Origin: an uncultured Sulfitobacter sp.
GTDB taxonomy: Bacteria > Pseudomonadota > Alphaproteobacteria > Rhodobacterales > Rhodobacteraceae
Direction of reading: 5' to 3'
Assembly (NCBI GenBank): GCA_937928635.1
Contig: CALFWM010000037.1
Span: 1-36,358 of the forward strand
Length of the DNA: 36,358 bases
In this document: piece after piece, positions 1-8,070 of the stretch
Position numbering within the stretch: position 1 is the stretch's first letter
How the letters are laid out: every line of letters starts with the position of its first letter
The notes under the pieces: generated by a model
Seen by the model: the letters and a program-made list of their open reading frames with translations, nothing else
Database searches by the model: none
What the model was told of the DNA's origin: nothing
Position numbers and translations under genes: made by a program

Positions 1-116
1 AAGTCGCCAAAGTACTTCGTGATCGCCGCTGTCAACGTCGTCTTGCCGTGGTCAACGTGACCAATCGTGCCGATGTTCACGTGCGGTTTATTGCGTTCAA
101 ACTTTGCCTTTGCCAT
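1..116 (-). CDS. tuf: Elongation factor Tu, N-terminal part (cut by window edge)
   Basis: Only the first 38 or so codons are inside the window; the gene continues to the left. The translation begins [20 protein letters not shown] and runs into the G1 P-loop [17 protein letters not shown], the invariant EF-Tu start. EF-Tu is the GTPase that delivers aminoacyl-tRNA to the ribosome. The ATG at 114-116 is the only sensible start because the protein sequence matches the family from residue 1. The upstream neighbour on the same strand is a lipoprotein gene whose stop lies 152 bases away, so tuf probably has its own promoter in that gap. Confidence 0.97.
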   Translation of the reverse strand, partial: MAKAKFERNKPHVNIGTIGHVDHGKTTLTAAITKYFGD

Positions 117-268
117 GGTGGCACCCTTTATATTGAGGGGCCCCTTGCGCGAGACCCGAACCTATCTGGCGCGCCATCTATTGGGTCTGAGCGACAAAAT
201 CAAGCAGGTTTGAACATCAAAACGTCAGGTTTACCAAAGCCGTTGCTCCGCTAAGGCGCTGCGCTGTG
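117..268 (-). promoter_or_regulatory. tuf upstream region with a weak candidate promoter
   Basis: This gap separates the lipoprotein gene from tuf. Read on the minus strand it contains TTGATT (198-203) and, 17 bases downstream, TAGATG (175-180), a weak match to a -35/-10 pair. Nearer to tuf is the short palindrome AGGGGCCCCT. No tRNA or other gene is visible here. The promoter call is tentative. Confidence 0.3.
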
Positions 269-811
269 TTACTCGCCTTCAAACCAACGCTCTGCCTTGT
301 TTTGCTTTACCAGGTAATTCTCAATGGCCTTGGCCGCGTTCTGGCTGAGATTTTTCAACTGCTCTTCGGCGGTCTTTGTAAAACCGGAGCCTACCACCGG
401 CCCCTGATCCAAAGATTCGAGCACGGTGATCTGCTTGGGTTTTGGGTTCAGCTTTTTGTTTTTGGCATCATCCCAAACGGTCAGATTGATGATCAGGATC
501 GATTTGGGCGCGAGCACCAGTGGGATGCCCGGCTGGGCCAGAACATAGCCCTCAACACTCATGCCAAAATGATAGTTCCGCGTGCCCTCATACCGGCCAA
601 AACGTTCTGCGGTGGCGTCGGTCAGCACCTTGACCAGCACCTCCTTGGACACCTCACGACTGAGCGGGCCTTTTTGCGCCTTGGGGGCCACTGCGATGTT
701 ATGCTGGAGGTTAAAATCGCCCAACGCGACCGGTGCCTGATCAAGATCCCGCGCCCCGTTACAAGCCGCAAGCATGGCAACAGACAGTAAAACAGCAACA
801 ATCCGGATCAT
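269..811 (-). CDS. Putative outer-membrane lipoprotein of unknown function
   Basis: A 180-residue protein that starts MIRIVAVLLSVAMLAACNGA, a type II signal peptide with lipobox LAAC, so the mature chain should begin at the lipidated Cys17. I chose the ATG at 809-811, because it places the basic and hydrophobic leader at the N-terminus; a longer frame to 871 would bury it. An AAGGTG sequence just upstream could serve as ribosome binding site. The rest is soluble, basic and lysine-rich near the C-terminus, and I recognise no domain. It is divergent from the P450 gene, with 131 bases between the starts. The function is unknown; only the lipoprotein character is supported. Confidence 0.8.
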   Translation of the reverse strand: MIRIVAVLLSVAMLAACNGARDLDQAPVALGDFNLQHNIAVAPKAQKGPLSREVSKEVLVKVLTDATAERFGRYEGTRNYHFGMSVEGYVLAQPGIPLVLAPKSILIINLTVWDDAKNKKLNPKPKQITVLESLDQGPVVGSGFTKTAEEQLKNLSQNAAKAIENYLVKQNKAERWFEGE

Positions 812-942
812 AAGGCACCTTTTGACAACCACCTGACCGCGATACCGCAAGCCATAGCAGGGTGCAATCAATTGCCGCGTTGGCAGGGGGGCGACACAGC
901 CCTATCATAAAGGCCAGACACCTAAACAGGAAAAGCATCCCC

Positions 943-2298
943 ATGCTGGATCAGGCCACAACACCCGTGCGCGTCCCCCTCGTGACAGAACCCTGGGGCA
1001 TTCTCAAAAGCCTGCAAATGGCGCGGCGCAATGTGCTGAGCATCATCCCTGATCTGGCCACCAAACAACCAATGATTTCCGGCAAGACCGGCAAGCGCTG
1101 GCACATGGTGATGGACCCCGCAACGATCCGCGAAATCCTGCTCGACAAGCTGGAACACTATCCAAAATCGGTGGTCACCAAGAACCTGTTGAAGCCTGCC
1201 ATCGGGGAATCATTGTTCATCGCAGAGGGTGCCCATTGGCGCTGGCAACGGCGCGCGGCGGCACCCGTATTTTCCCACCGCAACGTGATGAACCTGTCTC
1301 CGATCATGACCGGTGCCGCAGAGCGCGCGGCCCAGCGCATCTCCGATGCCGGCCCACGCGCCGTGGACATGCTGGAGGAAATGGTCACCACCACCTTTGA
1401 CGTCATCGGAGATGTGACGTTTTCAGGCGGCGACACCTTTGACCGGGACAAGGTGCATGGCGCGATTGATGATTATATCGCGGAGGCTGGCAAGATCAGC
1501 CTGTTTGACATTCTCGGCTTTCCCGACTGGGTGCCGCGCCCGGGGCGGCTGATGTCAGGTGCTGCATTGAAGGAAATGAAAACCATGGCCGATGGCGCGA
1601 TTGAGGCGCGCTCGGCACGCGGCCATGAGGGTGTGCCCGACCTGCTCGATCTGTTGTTGGAGGGTGAAGACCCTAAAACCAAGCGCCGCATGTCCACGGC
1701 GGAACTGCGTGACAATCTGTTGACCTTTATCGTGGCAGGGCATGAGACCACCGCGCTGACACTGGCCTGGGCCATGTATCTGGTGGGTTTTGATCAGGAA
1801 GTGCAGGACCGCGCGCGCGCAGAAGCACAATCGGTGCTACAGGGGCGCGCCTGCACCGGAGAGGACGTGGAACACCTGCCCTACATCCGCATGATCATCG
1901 ACGAGGCGCTGCGCATGTACCCCGCCGCCGGGATCATCTCGCGCACCGCCATGCAAAAAGACACGCTGTGCGAACGTGAAATTTTGCCCGGTGACACAGT
2001 CATGATCCCGATCTACGCATTGGGACGCAACGCCTTGCTGTGGGACGAACCGGATGCCTTTCGACCTGAGCGGTTCAAGGACCGCAAAGCGATTGACCGC
2101 TACGCCTATCTGCCCTTTGGCGATGGCCCACGCATCTGCATCGGGGCGTCATTTGCCTTGCAAGAGGCGGTGATCATTCTGGCAACCATGTTGTCCCGGT
2201 TCAAATTCACGCCGGTGCAGGGCAAAGACCCGGAACCTGTGATGATCCTGACCTTACGCCCTCAGGGTGGCGTCTGGATGACAGCAGAAGCGGTATAG
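943..2298 (+). CDS. Cytochrome P450
   Basis: A 451-residue soluble bacterial P450 (heme-thiolate monooxygenase). Visible landmarks: WRWQRR of the C helix (99-104), the oxygen-binding I-helix motif AGHETT (265-270), the ExxR pair E321/R324 in EALRMYP, and the heme loop FGDGPRICIG (392-401) with the proximal ligand Cys399. Length and motifs are complete, so the enzyme should be functional. The start MLDQATTP follows a GGAAAAGC stretch; an upstream in-frame ATG at 862 is less likely, since it would overlap the promoter region of the divergent lipoprotein gene. No ferredoxin or reductase partner lies next to it, so electrons must come from proteins encoded elsewhere. The substrate cannot be told from sequence alone. 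Confidence 0.95.
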   Translation: MLDQATTPVRVPLVTEPWGILKSLQMARRNVLSIIPDLATKQPMISGKTGKRWHMVMDPATIREILLDKLEHYPKSVVTKNLLKPAIGESLFIAEGAHWRWQRRAAAPVFSHRNVMNLSPIMTGAAERAAQRISDAGPRAVDMLEEMVTTTFDVIGDVTFSGGDTFDRDKVHGAIDDYIAEAGKISLFDILGFPDWVPRPGRLMSGAALKEMKTMADGAIEARSARGHEGVPDLLDLLLEGEDPKTKRRMSTAELRDNLLTFIVAGHETTALTLAWAMYLVGFDQEVQDRARAEAQSVLQGRACTGEDVEHLPYIRMIIDEALRMYPAAGIISRTAMQKDTLCEREILPGDTVMIPIYALGRNALLWDEPDAFRPERFKDRKAIDRYAYLPFGDGPRICIGASFALQEAVIILATMLSRFKFTPVQGKDPEPVMILTLRPQGGVWMTAEAV

Positions 2299-2299
2299 C

Positions 2300-2321
2300 C
2301 CGATTTTTTCGAAAAAATCGG
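2300..2321. terminator. Perfect 22-base palindrome after the P450 stop
   Basis: CCGATTTTTT followed by its exact complement around a central CG, starting 1 base after the P450 stop codon. It is symmetrical, with A/T runs inside the stem on both strands. With the neighbouring palindrome it forms a tandem pair between two convergent genes, so a role in ending transcription from both sides is likely. Confidence 0.55.
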
Positions 2322-2322
2322 C

Positions 2323-2344
2323 CCGGACTTTTCAAAAAGTCCGG
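2323..2344. terminator. Second tandem palindrome, between convergent P450 and M48 genes
   Basis: CCGGACTTTT, loop CA, AAAAGTCCGG: a 10-bp perfect stem directly after the previous palindrome and 7 bases from the end of the M48 peptidase gene. It resembles a bidirectional terminator, but neither strand has a clean U-tract after the stem, so the mechanism is inferred. Confidence 0.55.
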
Positions 2345-2350
2345 TGGCTC

Positions 2351-3442
2351 TCAGCTGCAAATGTCCTGCAATACAGCCCAATCCGCATCGCTCATTGAAG
2401 CGGTGTAACGGGCCGTCCCGTCCACAGCCTCTTGCGCCGCTTCAATGCGTGCACCCAATGATGGATGGCTGAGAAAATGTGCGGCAAGACCTTCACTGTC
2501 CCCATGTTTGCGGCGCATGTTTTCAAACATATCACCCAATGCGCCGGGTGAAATACCGGCCTGCGCCAGCACCTCATGCGCAAATTGATCCGCATCCGTC
2601 TCCGCCCCTTGCGAATAGCTGGCGGAGATCAGCCGCTCCGTCAAAACCAACACCGCCGCACCTCCGGCAAAATCGCCAAACAGCAACCCCAACACGCCGA
2701 TGGATCCGGCAGAGCGCAGGGCATGGCGGGTCGGGTCCCGGCTGACCACATGGCCAATTTCATGGCCCAGCACGGCGGCCACTTCGTCCGGGCCACCTGC
2801 CGCATCAATCAACCCACGAAACAACACAACATAACCGCCTGGCAGGGCAAAGGCGTTGATCATCTCATGGTCCAGCACCGCCACGCTGATCTCCTGAGGC
2901 AGATCGCGCCCTTGCGTCAGCCTTTGTGCCAGACGTTCCAACACTGCCTGCCCCGCCGGGTCTTCGCAAATCTCTAATGGACTTAACCCTGTTTCATCCA
3001 ATGCAGCCCGGATATGGCCAAAGGTCGCATCACCCAACGCGCGTTCCCCTTCCGGCGGGATAAACCCTGCCAGATTGTCCGCCAGCAGCGGGATCAGCAC
3101 ACCAATCTGAACCGCCACGGCCGCAACCGCCGCAACAGCCCATGCCGCCAGACGCCCCCGCCCCTTTGGAGGGGCCGCACGGTTCAGCATGGGCATATGG
3201 CGCAGCACGCTTGGGTCTTTGAGGATCAGCCGCGCCAAGGGATCACCCGTCCAGCGCAGCACCACATTGGTAGGGGCCGCCGCATCGGGCACCTGCCGTA
3301 TCTGGAAAAGCGGCCATGCTACTGGTGTGCCATTAACCCGATTGATCAACAGGGTATCGCCATCAACGCGCAGCTCTGCGGGCTGGGGCACCGGGCGATC
3401 TCCATCAAAGTAATGCGCGCGGTCCGGCGGGAGCAAACTCAT
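2351..3442 (-). CDS. M48-family zinc metalloprotease, membrane anchored
   Basis: A 363-residue protein. Residues 1-95 form a small soluble N-terminal domain, then one hydrophobic segment (about 98-121) anchors it, and the rest is a peptidase domain. The gluzincin motif HEIGH (227-231) supplies two zinc ligands and the general-base Glu228; ETDAD at 281-285 supplies the third ligand (Glu281), as in M48 peptidases. The family includes HtpX-like quality-control proteases and BepA-like periplasmic ones; the single anchor and large domain after it fit a periplasmic enzyme. Its ATG overlaps the TGA of the DUF898 3' fragment (ATGA at 3439-3442), so the two are translationally coupled. Confidence 0.9.
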   Translation of the reverse strand: MSLLPPDRAHYFDGDRPVPQPAELRVDGDTLLINRVNGTPVAWPLFQIRQVPDAAAPTNVVLRWTGDPLARLILKDPSVLRHMPMLNRAAPPKGRGRLAAWAVAAVAAVAVQIGVLIPLLADNLAGFIPPEGERALGDATFGHIRAALDETGLSPLEICEDPAGQAVLERLAQRLTQGRDLPQEISVAVLDHEMINAFALPGGYVVLFRGLIDAAGGPDEVAAVLGHEIGHVVSRDPTRHALRSAGSIGVLGLLFGDFAGGAAVLVLTERLISASYSQGAETDADQFAHEVLAQAGISPGALGDMFENMRRKHGDSEGLAAHFLSHPSLGARIEAAQEAVDGTARYTASMSDADWAVLQDICS

Positions 3443-3789
3443 ATCGCGGCCCCCAGATCCAGCGCTTCGGCAAAGCCTTCGGCCTCGGCAAATTCATCCC
3501 GCGCGCGTTGGCTGATGTCGGGAAGCCCCAAGGAATTTGGAAGCGTTGTGGTGACTGCCATGTGGCGCATCAGCGGGTAGGTTACAAAAGTGTTGTGCAA
3601 CACGCCCCAGAGCAGGAACACGCCAAGGTATACGACCCCCAAAAGCAAGTAATTCAACCAATCCGGTAGCGTCGAAAGGGCCCCGGCCTCCGTGCTGTTG
3701 AGACCGTCAAATCCAAAGAACACAGCCGACATGACCAGCAACAGCGAGATACCCAAAACAAGCACCATATTAGGATATGAAGATGCCAA
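3439..3789 (-). CDS. DUF898 (YjgN-like) membrane protein, 3' fragment after an apparent frameshift
   Basis: A 116-residue frame holding two hydrophobic segments (about 8-25 and 46-64) and ending with ISQRARDEFAEAEGFAEALD and then a short LGAAI tail. From memory of the family, DUF898 proteins of this group end in a very similar way, so I read this as the missing C-terminus of the gene at 3770-4837. The two frames overlap by 20 bases and differ by one base. The nominal start ATG at 3787-3789 has no ribosome binding site. Another ATG at 3766-3768 follows the stop of the 5' fragment by one base and would allow reinitiation. Confidence 0.6.
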   Translation of the reverse strand: MASSYPNMVLVLGISLLLVMSAVFFGFDGLNSTEAGALSTLPDWLNYLLLGVVYLGVFLLWGVLHNTFVTYPLMRHMAVTTTLPNSLGLPDISQRARDEFAEAEGFAEALDLGAAI

Positions 3790-4837
3790 ACACGTAGATC
3801 ATCGTCACCCGCGGTGCCTTGATTGAAGAGGCAAAGCTGACGCCATCCGCGCTTTTGTGATTGGCCATCAAACGCTTGGCCACCCAGCGATAATGGATGC
3901 CACCATAGAGCAGCGCTGACAGGCAAAACGGTACAAGCCATAGCCGCCAAGGGGCGTTGAATGTCAGATCACCTGTGCTCCCTGAGGTCATGAACCTGAA
4001 ATACCAACGTTGGAAATCAAAATCCTCAAAGATGTCCGCCTCAACCAATGGGGCGAAATAATAGAGCCATGCGGCGAGCAAAAGCACCGCCACAAATGCG
4101 CAAACAAAAGGCACGGCCGCACGATAGAGCATCTGCCAGCGCCCGCCCTGCACCAGTTTGGCGGAACCAAAATAGGTACGATCCGTGCGGTATTTCTCTA
4201 GCAGGAAGGACATTCGTGGCCATAGGATTCCCGCCGTGATGATCGTCAAGAACCAATACCACAGCGCCTTACCTGCATAGCCCCAGGCCCCCGGTTCAAG
4301 CCCAAAACGCACACCGCGCCAACGGGTGCGCCCCAGCACATAGCGGCGCGCGCGGTAGCGGGCATAAAACCACAGCGGGACAACCCCGGCAAAGCTGGCG
4401 ACATAGCCAATCACGCTGGAGTTAAAGACGGAAAAGCTCACAAACATCAGCAGCAAATTGAGGATGCCAATGTAAAACGTCAGAATCACCACAGCGATGA
4501 AAAACCCAAGCAGCTTTTCAAAGGGGTCGCCAACGTATTCCATCGGATGGCCACCGGGGCGGATCGCGGACCAATACCAGCGTCGCATCCGCGTTTTCAT
4601 CCAGAACCGGTAAAACCCCAGCGTCAGGATCGTGAAAAACCCGGTCTTGAGCGCCAGCCAGAACAGCGCCCCCCGTCTGCCCACAAAATCAACGGCCATG
4701 TCGCCGGTATGGTCCACCGGGGGCAGTGTTGGTTCTGTGATGTTTTGCGCGCGGGCTTGCGCGGGCTCAGGCTCGGGGCAGCCCAATGCCGCACTCCAGG
4801 CGCCGGACGGTTTGGACTCAGGTAAATCTGTTGTCAC
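3770..4837 (-). CDS. DUF898 (YjgN-like) membrane protein, 5' fragment
   Basis: About 355 residues from a GTG at 4835-4837, which lies 17 bases inside the 3' end of parC; the frame is open to an ATG at 4894. A proline-rich leader is followed by FVGRRGALFWLALKTGF and several long hydrophobic segments interspersed with basic stretches such as RYRARRYVLGRTRWRG, the pattern of DUF898 inner-membrane proteins. The molecular role of the family is not established. The frame stops in the middle of a hydrophobic run (VFGIFIS), with the expected remainder present in the next frame (3439-3789). It lies between parC and the M48 protease, in one tightly overlapped unit. Confidence 0.75.
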   Translation of the reverse strand: MTTDLPESKPSGAWSAALGCPEPEPAQARAQNITEPTLPPVDHTGDMAVDFVGRRGALFWLALKTGFFTILTLGFYRFWMKTRMRRWYWSAIRPGGHPMEYVGDPFEKLLGFFIAVVILTFYIGILNLLLMFVSFSVFNSSVIGYVASFAGVVPLWFYARYRARRYVLGRTRWRGVRFGLEPGAWGYAGKALWYWFLTIITAGILWPRMSFLLEKYRTDRTYFGSAKLVQGGRWQMLYRAAVPFVCAFVAVLLLAAWLYYFAPLVEADIFEDFDFQRWYFRFMTSGSTGDLTFNAPWRLWLVPFCLSALLYGGIHYRWVAKRLMANHKSADGVSFASSIKAPRVTMIYVFGIFIS

Positions 4838-7121
4838 GTGGGAACCCGCGCGGTGCCATACGCCCTGCAGAGGCACGCTTGCCAGACCATTCAACCAGCT
4901 CTGTCTCCGTCCGCGTGCGCCCCGCCGGATCGAGCCAGCTCAGCCCCGTGGCACTGTCAAAGGTGGTCGCATCAGACAGGCCGCCGTCTTTGTACTTTTG
5001 CAAGCGCACGCCTTTACCGCGGCCCATTTCGGGCAGCTCATCCAGCGGGAACACCAGCACCTTGCGGTTTTCGCCCACGGTTGCGACCATGTCACCCGCG
5101 ATCGGTTTGCACACCAATGCCTTGGTCTCACCGCGCACGTTCAGCACCTGTTTGCCGCTGCGGGTCTGGGCCACCACCTCGGTTTCCGGCACCACAAACC
5201 CGTCCCCCGCACTAGAAGCAACCAGCAGCTTACGGTCCGGCGTGTGGATGAACAGATCGACAATCCCGGCCTCATTGGGCAGATCAACCATCAGGCGCAA
5301 TGGTTCGCCCATGCCACGCCCGCCCGGCAGGTTTGACGCAGAAATCGTGTAGAACCGCCCGTTTGATCCAAACGCCAACAACCGGTCTGTGGTTTCCGCA
5401 TGGAAGACAAAGCGCGGTCCGTCGCCGTCTTTGAATTTAAGCTCGCGGGTTAGATCAATGTGGCCTGTCATCGCCCTGATCCACCCCATTTCAGAGCAGA
5501 CCACCGTGATCGGCTCGCGGTCAATCATGGCCTCAATTGGCACATCCTCAATCTCGCCCGCCTCGGCAAAGGTGGTGCGCCGCGCGCCACCTTCATAGTC
5601 TTTGCCAAACTGCTTTTTGGTTTCGCGCAACTGTTCAATGATGTGATCCCATTGCAGATCATCGCTTTCCAACAGGTCCTCAAGGCCGGCGCGCTCTTCC
5701 ATCAGCTCCGACTGCTCGCGCATCAGCTCCAATTCCTCAAGACGGCGCAGCGACCGCAGGCGCATGTTGAGGATAGCATCGACCTGCACCTCTGACAGCT
5801 CTCCCTCACCTGGTGCGGGGCTGACATAATCCGCCTCGTCCATCGCGCGCACATGGGTTTTACCCCAATCCTCACGCATCAACGCGGCTTTCGGTTCATC
5901 ATCATAGCGGATGATGTCGATCACACGATCAAGGTTCAGGAAGGCAACGATGAACCCTTCCAAAACCTCCAGCCGGTGATCAATCTTTTCCATCCGGTGG
6001 GTCGAGCGGCGCTGAAGCACTTCACGGCGGTGATCCACAAAGGCGCGCAGCACCTCTTTCATGGAACACACCTTGGGCGTGACCCCATCAATCAACACGT
6101 TCATGTTGAGCGAAAACCGCACCTCAAGATCAGAGGCGCGGTACATCATGCCCATTAACACCTCCGGGTCCACGTTCTTTGAGCGGGGCTCTAGGATCAT
6201 GCGCACGTCATCGGCGCTTTCGTCGCGCACGTCCGCAAGGATCGGGATTTTCTTGGTCTGGATCGCCTCGGCAATCTTTTCAATCAGCTTGGACTTTTGC
6301 ACCTGATAGGGGATTTCGGTAACAACAATCTGCCACTGGCCCCGGCCCAGATCCTCCACCTCCCATCGGCACCGCAGGCGAAAACCGCCCTTGCCCGTGC
6401 GATAGGCGGTCGCGATATTCTCGGCAGGTTCAACAATGATGCCACCGGTTGGAAAATCCGGGCCGGGCACAAAGTTGAGCAATGTGTCATCACGACAATC
6501 CGGCGTCTTGATCAGGTGGATACAGGCGTCACACAGTTCCGCAATATTGTGCGGCGGAATGTTCGTGGCCATGCCCACCGCAATCCCGCTGGACCCATTG
6601 GCCAGCAGATTGGGGAACTGCGCGGGTAGCACCGCCGGTTCGCTCAGCGTGCCATCGTAGTTATCGCGGAAATCAACGGCGTTCTCGTTCAACCCCTCCA
6701 GCATGGCCTCGGCCACGGCGGTCATGCGCGCCTCTGTGTAACGGCTGGCGGCAGGGTTATCCCCGTCGATATTGCCAAAGTTGCCCTGTCCGTCCACCAG
6801 CGGATAGCGCACATTGAAATCCTGCGCCAGACGCGCCATGGCATCATAGATCGCCGCATCGCCATGCGGGTGATAGTTGCCCATTACATCGCCGCTGATC
6901 TTGGCCGACTTACGAAACCCCCCGTTTGACGCCAGCCGCAGCTCGCGCATCGCAAAAAGGATTCGCCGGTGCACCGGTTTTAGCCCGTCCCGCGCATCCG
7001 GCAAGGCGCGGTGCATAATCGTGGAAAGCGCATAGGTCAGATACCGATCGCCCAGCGCACGGCGCAAAGGTTCGGACACGTTCATCGGGTCCATGTTGGG
7101 GGGATCGCTCACGTCTGACAT
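4818..7121 (-). CDS. parC: DNA topoisomerase IV subunit A
   Basis: A 767-residue type IIA topoisomerase A subunit. The winged-helix and tower region has the quinolone-pocket sequence HPHGDAAIYD (84-93), and the active-site tyrosine lies in AASRYTE (Tyr128, with Arg127). The C-terminal domain is short and lacks a clear GyrA box (QRRGGKG), which together with the overall length favours ParC over GyrA. Topoisomerase IV unlinks daughter chromosomes together with ParE, which is not in the window. The start MSDVSDPP at 7119-7121 is preferred over an ATG 24 codons upstream, since the extra residues look unlike the family. The position equal to GyrA Ser83 is alanine (Ala89). Confidence 0.93.
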   Translation of the reverse strand: MSDVSDPPNMDPMNVSEPLRRALGDRYLTYALSTIMHRALPDARDGLKPVHRRILFAMRELRLASNGGFRKSAKISGDVMGNYHPHGDAAIYDAMARLAQDFNVRYPLVDGQGNFGNIDGDNPAASRYTEARMTAVAEAMLEGLNENAVDFRDNYDGTLSEPAVLPAQFPNLLANGSSGIAVGMATNIPPHNIAELCDACIHLIKTPDCRDDTLLNFVPGPDFPTGGIIVEPAENIATAYRTGKGGFRLRCRWEVEDLGRGQWQIVVTEIPYQVQKSKLIEKIAEAIQTKKIPILADVRDESADDVRMILEPRSKNVDPEVLMGMMYRASDLEVRFSLNMNVLIDGVTPKVCSMKEVLRAFVDHRREVLQRRSTHRMEKIDHRLEVLEGFIVAFLNLDRVIDIIRYDDEPKAALMREDWGKTHVRAMDEADYVSPAPGEGELSEVQVDAILNMRLRSLRRLEELELMREQSELMEERAGLEDLLESDDLQWDHIIEQLRETKKQFGKDYEGGARRTTFAEAGEIEDVPIEAMIDREPITVVCSEMGWIRAMTGHIDLTRELKFKDGDGPRFVFHAETTDRLLAFGSNGRFYTISASNLPGGRGMGEPLRLMVDLPNEAGIVDLFIHTPDRKLLVASSAGDGFVVPETEVVAQTRSGKQVLNVRGETKALVCKPIAGDMVATVGENRKVLVFPLDELPEMGRGKGVRLQKYKDGGLSDATTFDSATGLSWLDPAGRTRTETELVEWSGKRASAGRMAPRGFPRDNRFT

Positions 7122-7320
7122 AGATGCTGTGTAGCCAAGGGCGCGAGAGGCGGCAAGCAGGCTCTTGCGGCAACGCCCACTTATCCCTGCCACTGCGCCG
7201 GAAATTAACGACGGGGAAGGTTTTTTTCGAATTCCCCTGCCCAGAAAGATGAATATTTGCTAAAGACTATGCGGGACAACCCGCCATAGGTGCGGGACGA
7301 CGTGAAGTTGAGGGTGAGAT

Positions 7321-8010
7321 ATGAAGCGGTTTATTCTGCTGACATTCGGTTTTTTGGGTTGGGCGTTTTACGAAATGAGCGGCGGCAGCGATTTTGAATC
7401 GGCCACTGCCCGCATGGCCCGATTGGAGCCTGCACCACAGGTCACTGTGAGTGCGGTAGATGAAGCACCGGCTGAGACACAGGTGGTGCTGGCCACACCG
7501 TCAGACACGGTAATCGACACTGATCCGCCTGCCAGCAGCGAGGTGACCCGTGTGTCGCTGAACCTGACGACGCTTCAGGATGTTCAGGAAGACGCCGCGG
7601 ACGTGACGACACGGGCCGCTGGCACAACCAATACAAACCTCGATCCGGATACCGGTGTGGCGGTGAACGCTGGTGTGACCCTGGCCTCTGCCGACACGCC
7701 TGCAATTATCCCCAGCCTGATTTTGCCCAACGATTCTGGCGCAGCCAACGTTCAAAATGCGTCGCTGCAAACGGAAACGGAGCAGCCGCAGGCCGCATCC
7801 ACGGTGACCACGTTGATTGACCTGCGCACCGTATCTGGCAACCGCGTCAACGTGCGGGGCGGCCCTGGCACGAATTTTGACATCGTTGGCAAATTGGTGC
7901 GGGGCGATGCAGTTGAAATCATCGAAGACAACGGCGCGGGCTGGGTGTTGATGCGCTCTGTCGATACCGGGGAGCAAGGCTGGCTCGCGGATTTCCTGCT
8001 CAACAGCTAA
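7321..8010 (+). CDS. SH3-domain (SH3b) envelope protein
   Basis: A 229-residue protein with a short hydrophobic N-terminus (MKRFILLTFGFLGWAFYEM) that acts as signal or anchor. A long low-complexity linker rich in Thr, Ala, Asp and Val follows (about 25-160), then a C-terminal bacterial SH3 domain marked by NVRGGPGTNFDIVG and GAGWVLM with GWLADFL near the end. Such domains typically bind cell-wall peptides or other envelope components. GAGGGTGAG sits 3-11 bases before the ATG. It is divergent from parC and is followed by a terminator hairpin (8047-8070). Confidence 0.85.
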   Translation: MKRFILLTFGFLGWAFYEMSGGSDFESATARMARLEPAPQVTVSAVDEAPAETQVVLATPSDTVIDTDPPASSEVTRVSLNLTTLQDVQEDAADVTTRAAGTTNTNLDPDTGVAVNAGVTLASADTPAIIPSLILPNDSGAANVQNASLQTETEQPQAASTVTTLIDLRTVSGNRVNVRGGPGTNFDIVGKLVRGDAVEIIEDNGAGWVLMRSVDTGEQGWLADFLLNS

Positions 8011-8046
8011 GGCCTCCTTGTCAATTTCCGATTGAACGATCAAAAG

Positions 8047-8070
8047 AAGGCTCCTGACGGGGCCTTTTTT
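8047..8070 (+). terminator. Intrinsic terminator hairpin touching the next start codon
   Basis: AAGGCTCC, loop TGAC, GGGGCCTT, then an uninterrupted T run to 8070. The stem is 8 bp with one G-T pair, a canonical rho-independent terminator for the SH3 gene. The ATG of the following dehydrogenase starts at the very next base (8071), which leaves no room for a ribosome binding site outside the hairpin. Confidence 0.75.

Noticed and set aside
4818..7121. DNA gyrase subunit A
   Set aside because: No clear GyrA box and a short C-terminal domain; length and C-terminal sequence fit ParC better.
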